This document shows, piece after piece, positions 1 to 8,905 of a stretch of 64,000 nucleotides of DNA. How positions within the stretch are numbered: the stretch's first letter is position 1; each line of letters starts with the position of its first letter. The notes beneath the pieces are model-generated. The model did not search any database, was not told the origin of the DNA, and saw nothing but the letters and a program-made list of their open reading frames with translations. The stretch comes from Candidatus Latescibacterota bacterium (GTDB lineage Bacteria > Latescibacterota > UBA2968 > UBA8231), in assembly GCA_022820485.1 (NCBI GenBank), contig JAJEFJ010000075.1:22009-86008 (forward strand), read 5' to 3'. The position numbers were made by a program, and so were the translations under genes.

Positions 1-330
1 TTGGACCGCGAGATCGTCAGTGAGTTGGTGCTCAGTGCGCGGGTATTCACGCCCAATGGAGATCAGGTCAACGATCAGGTCCATATCGAGTACATCCTAC
101 TCGAATTGGCCGGGACCGGAGCGGTGGAAGTGGGCATATTCGATCTGGCGGGTCGCCGGGTGCGCCAGCTATACCGGGGTGCAGACACCAGCGGTCAATA
201 CGCCCGGACCTGGGACGGCAGAGAAGATGGCGGGAGCGTAGTGGCACCGGGTCTCTATCTTTACCGAGTGCAGGTGGATACAGACGAAGGACAGACAGAA
301 CGCAGCGGACTAGTAGCCGTCGTGTATTGA
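1..330 (+). CDS. Secreted protein, C-terminal fragment with FlgD-like Ig module (5' truncated by window)
   Basis: Only the last ~109 residues are in the window; the frame is open to base 1, so the TTG there need not be the start. The fragment holds the motif FTPNGDQVND followed by a beta-rich stretch with IFDLAGRRV, a TWDGREDGG turn and VAPGLYLYRVQV, ending in VVY. This is the FlgD-Ig / gliding-motility-C-terminal type module that ends four other large exported proteins here (ends at 3413, 11419, 15313 and 17583). In other phyla such modules often act as a C-terminal sorting or anchoring module; that role is inference here. The MBL gene follows 26 bp later. Family confidence is high; function of the whole protein is unknown. 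Confidence 0.8.
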   Translation: MDREIVSELVLSARVFTPNGDQVNDQVHIEYILLELAGTGAVEVGIFDLAGRRVRQLYRGADTSGQYARTWDGREDGGSVVAPGLYLYRVQVDTDEGQTERSGLVAVVY

Positions 331-356
331 GCGGCATCCCACGGGAGGAAAGCAAT

Positions 357-1226
357 ATGGACAGCATTTATCTGCGATGGGCCGGATGTGGACACTTTGA
401 GGCATTATTGGGCGATATCAACGTGTGTTTCGACCCCTATCTGTTCGGCGAGGACCTAGAACGGGCCGAACCGATATTCGACTATATTTTTATCAGCCAC
501 GAGCACTTCGACCACTGTCATCCCAAGACCCTGCGCAAACTCTGCGCGGGCGATCGCTGGAAAAAACTCTTCGTCCCCATTGGCTGTCTGACGCCCAACG
601 AGCCTGTTGACGAAAAGTACGGCGATGCCGCTTTTGCGCGCGACCTGCCCATCACCAAGCACATCCCCGCAGACAAGGTCCAGGTGGTTTATCCCAAGTA
701 CCAGGATGTCGAGCGCTATGGCCGCCGCGAATTTCCCGGGCCTTTTGAGTTCGATTTGGGGCCGATTCAGGTCGAAGTGTACGAAAGCGGCGAAAGCGCC
801 CGGCCGGACTTGCCCACTTGCGCCTACCTAGTCTCCCATGCTGCAAGAGACGTAGCCATTTTTCACACCGGGGATTTGCACGGGGCCTATCCGCCGCTGG
901 AGAATCTGCGCGGCCGCGTCGATTACCTAGTACACATGAAGACGCCGATGGGGCCGCTCATCAATGCGGTGCAGCCCAAATTTGTCGTTCCCACCCACTA
1001 CCGCACCGACCGCCAGGCCGAGCCGATTCCAGCCGGTCATTGGCCGCCCAATCTGACCGACGTCAATGCCTTCCTAGAAGACCTACGGGAGCAAATTGAC
1101 GGCAAGGCCCAATTACTGCCTTTTACCGCACCCATTCAATACGAAGTGGAGATGCCGGCCAAGAAGGTCAAGTGGAAGTGGGAATGGTACAATTCATGGG
1201 ATGTTCCGGCTTGGCGAGAAGAGTAG
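357..1226 (+). CDS. MBL-fold metal-dependent hydrolase (UlaG-like)
   Basis: A 289-aa protein of the metallo-beta-lactamase fold. The signature HEHFDH lies at about residues 48-53, with later ligand-type motifs HTGD and PTHY toward the C-terminus. This matches the stand-alone UlaG-like/L-ascorbate-6-phosphate lactonase-type group, but the substrate cannot be read from sequence. The start at 357 is preceded by a GGGAGGAA ribosome site at 343-350; an in-frame ATG at 327 overlaps the upstream gene and lacks one. No signal peptide is seen, so it is probably cytoplasmic, which makes it the odd member of an otherwise exported gene cluster. Confidence 0.85.
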   Translation: MDSIYLRWAGCGHFEALLGDINVCFDPYLFGEDLERAEPIFDYIFISHEHFDHCHPKTLRKLCAGDRWKKLFVPIGCLTPNEPVDEKYGDAAFARDLPITKHIPADKVQVVYPKYQDVERYGRREFPGPFEFDLGPIQVEVYESGESARPDLPTCAYLVSHAARDVAIFHTGDLHGAYPPLENLRGRVDYLVHMKTPMGPLINAVQPKFVVPTHYRTDRQAEPIPAGHWPPNLTDVNAFLEDLREQIDGKAQLLPFTAPIQYEVEMPAKKVKWKWEWYNSWDVPAWREE

Positions 1227-1258
1227 GGGCAATCCCTTGTGGTTGCCCAATCCCCTAC
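1223..1258. repeat. Dispersed palindromic repeat (GTAGGGGCAA type), copy 1
   Basis: Arms GTAGGGG and CCCCTAC enclose an inner GGGCAA/TTGCCC inverted repeat, giving a hairpin that overlaps the 3' end of the MBL gene. A related copy lies at 44681-44738. It looks like a small non-coding dispersed element rather than a terminator, as there is no T-tract. Confidence 0.6.
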
Positions 1259-1292
1259 GGACAGCGCGGATTCGTCCCCTAGAAAGAAACGC

Positions 1293-3413
1293 ATGAGTAG
1301 GAAAATGTACGGCCTGCTCGCCTTGGCGTTGCTGTCGTTGGCAGCCGATGCCCCAGCGCAGCCGATCGCCTTGGGGGGAGAGGGGCGTGCGTGGCCGGGC
1401 GGTGGGGAAGAAATCGACCCGCAATTCCGCTTGTCCAATACTGAGTTGGCCGTTGGCAATACGCCGGGTGGCGTCATCGACTTCGCATTTGCCGAGGGGT
1501 GGATTTTTCCGCAACAGATCGACACCGGGCGAAATCTGGCCCTAGGCGCGGCCGACAGAGGCGGCGGCATGAGCTCGCCCCTGCCCTCGATCAGCCAAGA
1601 GTCGCTGGCGGCCATCATCGACGAGGATGCAGAAACGGCCTTTCGCCGCAAGGCCAGTGCCGCCGGGGAAGTGGTCATCGCCCGCGGCATTATTATGGAC
1701 TTGGATTTGGGCGCGCGCTTTGGTGTCAACCGGATCCGGTTTTTTCCGCGCAACACGGTTCGCGCCAATGAGGAGTTCAAGTTCGAAAACGACTTTATGC
1801 GAGGCTATTCTCTAGAACTGAACGACGGCAGCGAAGAGACGTCCGTAGAAGGCCGCCCGCAGTACACTACCTTCGTCCGGGTCGAGGACAATACGGATGC
1901 AGTCGTCGATTTGTCTTTGCCCCTGCAATTCGTGCGCTATGTGCGGCTGGTATCGCTGTCCAATATCGGCTTTGAAGTCGATGAGTTGGAAGTATTCGGC
2001 GCAGGCTTCGTGCCCGAAGCCCAGTACCTGTCGGATATCTTCGACTTAGGCGATCTGGCCAACTGGGGCAATCTGCGCTGGAGCGAGCGGCGCGAGGGCA
2101 TAGCCGGCTTGTCGGATATTCGCGTCTTCACCCGTTCTGGCCGCGACACCACGCCCTTTGTCTTCAATCGCTTTAACGCCGATTTGCAGGAAGTGCCCTG
2201 GAAGGCGTCGGCCGAAATCAACGGCGTCTTGCTCGATGATTTGCCCATTGACGGGGCTTTTGACCTGTTCAATTCCCAACCCGAATCCGTCCGCCAAGAC
2301 CTCACCCTTTCTCAGGCCGATCACGCCAGTCTCCCCCTCCAACAAAAAGCGCCCATCCGGGACGACCTAATCAACTGGAGCAATTGGTCGCCCCCCTATC
2401 CGCCGGAGGGCACGACCCCGGCTGGTACGCCCATTGTCTCGCCTGGTCCGCGGCAGTACTTCCAGTTCAGGATCGATTTTGTCAGCCGCGATTTTCTCGC
2501 CGCGGCCGGAGTCGGCACCCTGTCTTTTGATGTGGCCAGACCCGTGCCAGCCGAAAAAATTGTCGGCGAAATTTTCCCCCGCGATGTCGCCGCCGGAGAG
2601 GTGGTGGAGTTCACCTATGGGGCGCGGGTGGGAGTCCGGCCGCAGGATACGGGTTTCAATCGCTTTGAAATATCCTCGCCGAGCATCTTTGAAAAAATCG
2701 GCCGCATAGAGGTGCTCAATGCCCGGGACGAGCTCATCGCGGGGGAGGATTTTGACGTGGCCCTCGCGGAGGCGCAATTGCCGCTGCACAAGGGCGAATT
2801 CAGCATTGAAAGCGCCGAGGATGGTCGCTTTGTCGTGGGCTTTCCACCCGTCGGCGATGGCGATTTGCTCAAGATCGCTTTTACGACCTCGGTCTTGCGC
2901 TTTGGGCAGGGATTTGCCGGTAGGGCTTGGCTGGTCGATCCCAGCGCGGCAGACGAAGGGCAATTGCCGCAGTTGGTCGTGCCGGGCAATGCAGCCCAAC
3001 TAGGAGCCGCAGATGTGGATCCCAGGCCGGTGGGCAGCGAGGACCTAACCGCGGTGGATAACAATCTGGCAGTGCGCATTGCCATCAAGGGATCGCTGCT
3101 GGGCCAGCTCCAAGTGACCCCCGAGATTTTTACCCCCAACGGCGATGGAATCAACGATGCGGCTGCGGTTCATTTCGAGGTGCTGCGGCTGGGCGTAGGT
3201 GCTCCGCTGCGGGTGGAGATTCGCGATCTAAGCGGTCGTTTTGTTGCCGCAGCCTTTGCTGACGACCGAGCTAGCGGTCGCTTTACAGCCACTTGGGATG
3301 GGCGGGATGGCAACGGCGCTGTGGTGGCACCTGGCATCTATTTGGTCCGCGTCTTGCTCGATACCAATGTCGGCTCCGAGGCAAAAACCGGCCTCGTTAG
3401 CGTGGTGTACTGA
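1293..3413 (+). CDS. Exported discoidin-like protein with C-terminal FlgD-Ig module
   Basis: A 706-aa protein with an N-terminal signal peptide (LLALALLSLAADAPAQP). Residues ~60-240 hold a discoidin/F5-8C-like region (DLGARFGVNRIRFFPR, then VRYVRLVSL and a FEVDELEVFGAGF end). The middle has beta-rich repeats, and the last ~90 residues form the FlgD-Ig module (IFTPNGDGIND, IRDLSGRFV, GIYLVRV, VVY). The same order of modules occurs in the genes ending at 11419, 15313 and 17583. The start at 1293 is chosen because the signal peptide follows it directly. It probably sits on the surface or in the outer envelope. Ligand and partner are unknown; the discoidin part suggests glycan or surface binding by analogy only. 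Confidence 0.75.
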   Translation: MSRKMYGLLALALLSLAADAPAQPIALGGEGRAWPGGGEEIDPQFRLSNTELAVGNTPGGVIDFAFAEGWIFPQQIDTGRNLALGAADRGGGMSSPLPSISQESLAAIIDEDAETAFRRKASAAGEVVIARGIIMDLDLGARFGVNRIRFFPRNTVRANEEFKFENDFMRGYSLELNDGSEETSVEGRPQYTTFVRVEDNTDAVVDLSLPLQFVRYVRLVSLSNIGFEVDELEVFGAGFVPEAQYLSDIFDLGDLANWGNLRWSERREGIAGLSDIRVFTRSGRDTTPFVFNRFNADLQEVPWKASAEINGVLLDDLPIDGAFDLFNSQPESVRQDLTLSQADHASLPLQQKAPIRDDLINWSNWSPPYPPEGTTPAGTPIVSPGPRQYFQFRIDFVSRDFLAAAGVGTLSFDVARPVPAEKIVGEIFPRDVAAGEVVEFTYGARVGVRPQDTGFNRFEISSPSIFEKIGRIEVLNARDELIAGEDFDVALAEAQLPLHKGEFSIESAEDGRFVVGFPPVGDGDLLKIAFTTSVLRFGQGFAGRAWLVDPSAADEGQLPQLVVPGNAAQLGAADVDPRPVGSEDLTAVDNNLAVRIAIKGSLLGQLQVTPEIFTPNGDGINDAAAVHFEVLRLGVGAPLRVEIRDLSGRFVAAAFADDRASGRFTATWDGRDGNGAVVAPGIYLVRVLLDTNVGSEAKTGLVSVVY

Positions 3414-3430
3414 ACGGGAGGGCGTTTTCT

Positions 3431-6160
3431 ATGTACGGCAAATACGGGTTGGTTTTCCTGCTCCTCAGCAGCTTGATGAGTCCAGATTGGCTCGAGGCGC
3501 AGGATTACGGATCTCGCCTCGGAGTACAGCGCGGTGGTCGGGTGTCGTATGAACCTCGGGGCCCGGGCGTGCTCTTTGACGCGCTCGATCCAACCCTCAA
3601 ACGCTGGTACGTGCCCCAGGAACTCTACAACGAGTACCGCTGGCGGCCTTGGCAGTACAACAACTACGCCCGCGAGAATTACCAGCGCTACGTCAATACA
3701 GCCATAGAGGGCAATTACTTCTACGACCTATACGGCAATTTTGTCACCCAAGGTTGGCTGATATACGACATGCGCCGGCAACAACCGGCCGAGTTCGGCA
3801 GCACCGTATTCAAGGACAGCCGCTATGGCTCGTGGTTCAACAACGTCTTGATCGCCTCCGACAGCAAGGGCCAGAATCACTATGCGGTGACCATTGGCAA
3901 TAGCATCCGCACGACACTGACGCCGCTGACTTTTTCCAAGCCGGCCTTCAACGGCATCCAGGCCGATTTTGCCTCGGACAAGTACCAGGCCACGGTGCTA
4001 ATGTCGCGCATCAGTGCACCCAACCAAGTGGGCGTTGCCGTCGGTGCCGTGCCCACGGGCGTGTCGAATACCACCGATTTTCTCGGCGGCCACTTCACTG
4101 CCCAAGTGGGCGATTTCGTTACCTTGGGGACCACCTATATCAACGCCCATCAGTCCAATACGCTGTTGGAGAGCTTTTTAGGCGGTCGCGCCCAAGGCGA
4201 TTTGACCGTCGATCAAAACAGCAGCGCCGTCACCCGCATCGAAATCCTGCTCGAAGACGACTCGCCCGCCGACGGCCGGGGTGGGGCGGCGCTGTTTTCG
4301 CAAAATATCATCATCACGGCGATCCGGGATTTCAATACCGGCGAGCGCGAAACCGTCACGGGCAAGGAGATCAACTTTGCGCCTCTCGTCCAGGGGGGGT
4401 TCCAGCGGCAGGGGGGCTTTTTGGCTGCGGACGGGGACGAGACCATTCGCCTCATCTACGATTTTTCCGACCGCGCCTATCTAGGTCCCGACCCCTCGAC
4501 CATTGTAGAAGTTACTTTCGAATTGGTGCTGGCCAACGACTACAAGGTGTCGATGGCTTCCAATCGCCAACTGAGCCGCGCCGGAGAATTCCACCCCCTG
4601 CTAATCGCCCGGGCCGACGGCAATGTGCGCGACACTTCAAACCAGCGGCTCGTGCGCTTTGACTACGGTCTGCCCACAGCCAACCAAATTTTCGGTTTCC
4701 ACCTCGCCACGACGAGCTTCTTGGGCTTTGATACCTATGCCGAGTACGCGGTCAATCACCAGTTCAGGAAGTACCCCAACCCCAATGTAGAAGGCGACCA
4801 CGAATCGGCTTCGCGGCGCGCCGACGCTTGGATGCTAAACGCGGCGAAAAACGCCTATCCGTGGTTTGTCTATGGCGAGGCCTTCAGCATGGGCAAAGAC
4901 TACGCGACCAGCATTTTTCTCAGCGACCAACGGGGCGTCATCGACTATGCGACCCAGAACCGATTCTTCGAATTCGTCGAGGACAACGACGACCAAGACC
5001 GCACCCCCGACTGGGGGCGCGCCTTTCAGGCCGGTCCCGATATCGAGGTCTTTCCGGGCTGGGACGAGAACAACGATTTCATCAACGACTTCAACCAAAA
5101 TGACAACCGCACGCGCGAGAATCAGTTGCCCGATTACGAAGAACCCTTCCTGCGCTATCACAGCGACCGGCCCGAGTTCCTCTTTGGCATTGATCTCAAT
5201 AACAACGGCTGGATCGACCGCTTTGAGAACGACACCGAGCCAGACTTCCCCTACAAACGCGACCATCGGGGGTACAATGCCTATGGCGGTGTCCATCTGA
5301 CGCCGGAGACTCGGCTGACTGCGGGGCGCACCCGGCAGTGGTTGATTTCGTCTGCGCGGCGCAGCGAGACCAGTTACGCTCTCTTCACCTTTGACAAGGA
5401 TATCGCCGACTTGGGGCGCATCCGGGTTTTTGAACATCTGAAACGGGCGCGCGACAATATAGCCGACGACCGCATTGCGCCCCTGCCCTTTTTCCGCGGT
5501 CCGCAGCTACCCGTCCAAGATGTGCTGGCGGCCCGAGACACTTGGATCAACACCGTGTGGCTGGGCTTCAGCTACACGGGCACGGCCAACCTGACGGTGG
5601 AAAACAAGTTCAAGTACGAATTTTTTCATCAATTGCTCGACGATGAGGTGTTGGCAGAGTTGGGCGCTCGGCGGGACTCGCGCTTTTTCGGGCTGATCAA
5701 TAAAGCCGAGTATGCTCTCAATGTAGCAGGGGTGGAATTGATGCCTCGGGTCAAAAGCGAGTACCTGATTGACTCGCCCTTTCTGCGCTCCGAAGACGAG
5801 CGCAAGCAGTGGATTCCGAGTTTGTTTTTCATCACCCGCCTGCCGCTGATGCCGCGCACCCAGATCGAAGCGGGCTTGGAACAGAGCTACCGCTGGGAGT
5901 TGCTAAGCGACGAGGAGGCCCTAGTTGAGACTGGGGCCGAAGGAGTGGGTACCGGGGATCAGCGCGAGACGATTTTGGCGATCCAGGCGACCAATATTAG
6001 CGATTATTTGGGCTATAAACTGATCACTCAGCTCGGTTTCCAATACGAGCGCCGGGCCGCGGAAATCGTCGAAAAGAAAAACACTGATTTCGGTTTGGGA
6101 AACAGGACCTCGACCGGTTTCACGACCTTTATCACGGTGTACGCCGGTCTGGGCCTCTAG
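3431..6160 (+). CDS. Large exported envelope protein, paralogue A of a tandem pair
   Basis: A 909-aa protein with a signal peptide (LVFLLLSSLMSPDWLEAQ). The mature part is rich in aromatic residues and alternating polar/hydrophobic strands, with repeated RFDYGLPTANQI and W-INTVWLGF blocks, and it ends in a strand finishing YAGLGL. This is compatible with an outer-membrane beta barrel but not proven. A conserved acidic region near residues 515-600 contains FPGWDENNDFINDF and DLNNNGWIDRFE, which look like calcium-binding Asp/Asn loops. It starts 17 bp after the upstream FlgD-Ig gene and is followed 2 bp later by its own paralogue. I do not recognise a named family. Confidence 0.7.
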   Translation: MYGKYGLVFLLLSSLMSPDWLEAQDYGSRLGVQRGGRVSYEPRGPGVLFDALDPTLKRWYVPQELYNEYRWRPWQYNNYARENYQRYVNTAIEGNYFYDLYGNFVTQGWLIYDMRRQQPAEFGSTVFKDSRYGSWFNNVLIASDSKGQNHYAVTIGNSIRTTLTPLTFSKPAFNGIQADFASDKYQATVLMSRISAPNQVGVAVGAVPTGVSNTTDFLGGHFTAQVGDFVTLGTTYINAHQSNTLLESFLGGRAQGDLTVDQNSSAVTRIEILLEDDSPADGRGGAALFSQNIIITAIRDFNTGERETVTGKEINFAPLVQGGFQRQGGFLAADGDETIRLIYDFSDRAYLGPDPSTIVEVTFELVLANDYKVSMASNRQLSRAGEFHPLLIARADGNVRDTSNQRLVRFDYGLPTANQIFGFHLATTSFLGFDTYAEYAVNHQFRKYPNPNVEGDHESASRRADAWMLNAAKNAYPWFVYGEAFSMGKDYATSIFLSDQRGVIDYATQNRFFEFVEDNDDQDRTPDWGRAFQAGPDIEVFPGWDENNDFINDFNQNDNRTRENQLPDYEEPFLRYHSDRPEFLFGIDLNNNGWIDRFENDTEPDFPYKRDHRGYNAYGGVHLTPETRLTAGRTRQWLISSARRSETSYALFTFDKDIADLGRIRVFEHLKRARDNIADDRIAPLPFFRGPQLPVQDVLAARDTWINTVWLGFSYTGTANLTVENKFKYEFFHQLLDDEVLAELGARRDSRFFGLINKAEYALNVAGVELMPRVKSEYLIDSPFLRSEDERKQWIPSLFFITRLPLMPRTQIEAGLEQSYRWELLSDEEALVETGAEGVGTGDQRETILAIQATNISDYLGYKLITQLGFQYERRAAEIVEKKNTDFGLGNRTSTGFTTFITVYAGLGL

Positions 6161-6162
6161 CC

Positions 6163-8895
6163 GTGGCACGTGCGGTTATTATCACACTCGCCCTGTTGAC
6201 GCTCGGCTCTAGCGATCTCCGCGCTGAGGAATACGGCAATCGCTTGGGGCAGGGGCACGGCGTCGGACTGCAATATGTCACGCGCAGCCGCAGCACGCTC
6301 ATCAACGCCATCGATCCAAGGGTGCAGAAGTGGTACATGCCCCAAGAATTGTACAGCGAATACCGCCTGAAGCAGTGGGAGTACACCAACTATGCGAGGA
6401 ATTTCTATCGCAGCTATTTATCGGCGACGCTCGAAGGAGATTACTTCTACGATCTGTTTGGTCGTCGCGTGATGCACGGGTGGTTGGTCTATGAGGCGCG
6501 AAAAGAACAACCGAGGGCCTCAGAGGGCAATAGTTTGCTCAAGGGCCTGCCCTACGGCGGCAATTTCCAGAACCTGATCATTGCCTCTGACTCCAAGGGA
6601 CAGCACCATTTCTCTCTGACTATAGGCGATGAGATCGCTACGACCCTCACGCCGATGACGTTCCGCAAGGCCGTCTTCAACGGCGTTCAGTTTCACTATC
6701 TGCGGGATCGCTACGCCGGTACGGTGCTGTTGTCGCGCATCAGCGCGCCGCTGGTTACTACCTCATCGTTCGACGTGGGGCTGACCAATGCCACGGAATT
6801 GACTGCTGGGCGTCTCACTGCCGAGGTGGGCGAACACGTCACGGTCGGCGGCACGTACGTCAATAGCCACAATAGCCGCGCCACCTTGGAGCGCTTTGCC
6901 GGCAATATGTTCAAGGGATTTCTCACCACCGACCAAGCGGGCAACGCCGTTACTTTTGTCGAGGTGCGTCTCGGCGACGATTCGCCCGAAGATGGCGAGA
7001 ATGGGGCCGTACTCTTCGCCGAGAACATCATCCTAAAGGATGTAAACGGCCATCAGTGGAACGGCGCGCAGGTCGGTTATGTGCCGTCGCGCACAGGCGG
7101 TGAACTGCGCGACGGTTTTGCGGTGGCAGACGGCGGCGACCGCATTGTGCTGCGCTACAATCTCGAAGCCTTGGCCTCGGCGCGGGTCGTGGAGGTAGAA
7201 GGCGAGCCTATGTGGCTCCCAACTACGGTCGATTCCCTCGCCGAGGTGGGCTTTGAATTGGTCTTGGCCAACGATTATCGAGTTGAGATCGCTTCGAATC
7301 GCCAAACCAATATAGAAGCTCAGCCGGTCTTTCTCTTGGTCGAGAGCGCTCCGGGCAATGTCGGCGATACTTCCAACCGGCGCACCGTGCGCTTTGACTA
7401 CGGTCTGCCCACGGCTAACCAGATCGCTGGCCTCACCTTGGAAGTGCGCCAAGTGTGGGGTTTTGACCTGTACGCCGAATTAAACGTCAACCACCGCTTT
7501 GCGCAGTACCCCAGCCCCTTGTTGGCGACCCATCGAACGTCCTCTAGACAGGCCCAAGCGTGGATGGTCAATCTAGCGCAAATACGCGCGCCCTATTTTT
7601 TGCACGGCGAAATTTTCAGCATGGACCCAGATTACACCACCAGCGTCTTTATGACCGAGACCAACGGGCGAGTCGATTACGTCGATCAAGAGTCCTTTTT
7701 ATACGACTATGTCGATGACAACGACGATTTGGATCGCTTCCCGGACCAAAAGCGCCGGTGGCAGTCATCGGGGTTGGGACAAACTCTTTCCACCGGCGAG
7801 GGGGCAGCCGATCCGGCCGTGTTTCCCGGTTGGGACGAAAACGGCGATTTCATCTCCGATTTCAATCAGAACGATACGCCGACGCGCCGCAATGCACTGG
7901 CCGATTACGAGGAGCCCTTTTTGCGCTTCAACGTCGATCGGCCCGAGTTCCTTTTTGGCGTTGACATGAACAACAACGGCTGGATCGACCGCTTTGAAGA
8001 CGATGTTGATCCCGATTATCCCTACGACCGGAATCTGCGGGGATACAATGTGTACGGCGGCGTCGATGTCGTGCCCAAAGTACGCCTGACCGTGGGCCAG
8101 ACGCGGCAATGGCAGTTATCGACCAAGCGGCGCAGTGAGGCTGCGTATGGTCTTTTCGTCTTGGAACGGGACTGGCCCGGCATTGGTCGCCTGCGCGTCT
8201 TTGAGCATTTGAAGAAAGTGCGCGACAACATAGCGGACGACCGCTTGGCAGCCTCGCAGGCCATTGGCGCTCAGCAGGCCGTGGTGGAAGATCCGCTAGC
8301 GGCCCAGAACACTTGGATCAACACCGTGTGGCTGGGGTTCGATTACACCGGCCTAGGCGCTCTGCAGGTAATCAACAAATTCAAGTACGAGCTCTTGCAC
8401 CAGCGCGACGAGCAGCAGGTGCTCACCGAGCGCGGTGCCCGCCGTCGCGGGCGCTTTTTGGGCGTGGTCAACAAGGCCGATTACGGCCGCGATATTGGCC
8501 GCATACACATCCGGCCGCGCCTTAAAAACGAGTTCTTCTGGGACGTTCCCTACCTTGAACGGGCAAGCGAGCGCCAGTGGTGGAAACAGATGCTGTCGTT
8601 CAGCGTGCGCTTCCCCATTCTCAAGGAGTCGTGGATTGAGACGGGCGTTGAACAGGTTTTTATCACTGACCTAGCCACGGACGCAAAGCAAATGGCTGCG
8701 GGCGAGCGCACGGGCGATGGCCAACAGACAGTTCTGGCGATCCAGTTGACTAACTACGGTACGTACATGGGCTACCGCTCGATCATGCAGTGCGGCTTGC
8801 GCTTTGATCGGGACCAGTTTGAACGCGTTGACCGGAAGTCCGAAACCAAGACGGGTAGCCTCGTCTTTGTCTCGTTCTACGCCGGTCTGGAGTAG
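6163..8895 (+). CDS. Large exported envelope protein, paralogue B of a tandem pair
   Basis: A 910-aa protein starting with GTG two bases after the stop of paralogue A; a signal peptide follows (VIITLALLTLGSSDLRAEE). It aligns with paralogue A along its full length: shared YGNRLG near the N-terminus, WYMPQELYSEYR, IIASDSKGQ, RFDYGLPTANQI, FPGWDENGDFISDFNQND, DMNNNGWIDRFED and WINTVWLGF, and an almost identical C-terminal strand ending YAGLE. The calcium-type loop and aromatic blocks are the best conserved parts. The lack of a gap between the genes suggests co-translation and an obligate pair. Function is unknown; an outer-membrane or surface-channel role with the neighbouring FlgD-Ig proteins is inference. 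Confidence 0.7.
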   Translation: MARAVIITLALLTLGSSDLRAEEYGNRLGQGHGVGLQYVTRSRSTLINAIDPRVQKWYMPQELYSEYRLKQWEYTNYARNFYRSYLSATLEGDYFYDLFGRRVMHGWLVYEARKEQPRASEGNSLLKGLPYGGNFQNLIIASDSKGQHHFSLTIGDEIATTLTPMTFRKAVFNGVQFHYLRDRYAGTVLLSRISAPLVTTSSFDVGLTNATELTAGRLTAEVGEHVTVGGTYVNSHNSRATLERFAGNMFKGFLTTDQAGNAVTFVEVRLGDDSPEDGENGAVLFAENIILKDVNGHQWNGAQVGYVPSRTGGELRDGFAVADGGDRIVLRYNLEALASARVVEVEGEPMWLPTTVDSLAEVGFELVLANDYRVEIASNRQTNIEAQPVFLLVESAPGNVGDTSNRRTVRFDYGLPTANQIAGLTLEVRQVWGFDLYAELNVNHRFAQYPSPLLATHRTSSRQAQAWMVNLAQIRAPYFLHGEIFSMDPDYTTSVFMTETNGRVDYVDQESFLYDYVDDNDDLDRFPDQKRRWQSSGLGQTLSTGEGAADPAVFPGWDENGDFISDFNQNDTPTRRNALADYEEPFLRFNVDRPEFLFGVDMNNNGWIDRFEDDVDPDYPYDRNLRGYNVYGGVDVVPKVRLTVGQTRQWQLSTKRRSEAAYGLFVLERDWPGIGRLRVFEHLKKVRDNIADDRLAASQAIGAQQAVVEDPLAAQNTWINTVWLGFDYTGLGALQVINKFKYELLHQRDEQQVLTERGARRRGRFLGVVNKADYGRDIGRIHIRPRLKNEFFWDVPYLERASERQWWKQMLSFSVRFPILKESWIETGVEQVFITDLATDAKQMAAGERTGDGQQTVLAIQLTNYGTYMGYRSIMQCGLRFDRDQFERVDRKSETKTGSLVFVSFYAGLE

Positions 8896-8905
8896 GAGAA
8901 TTGCT

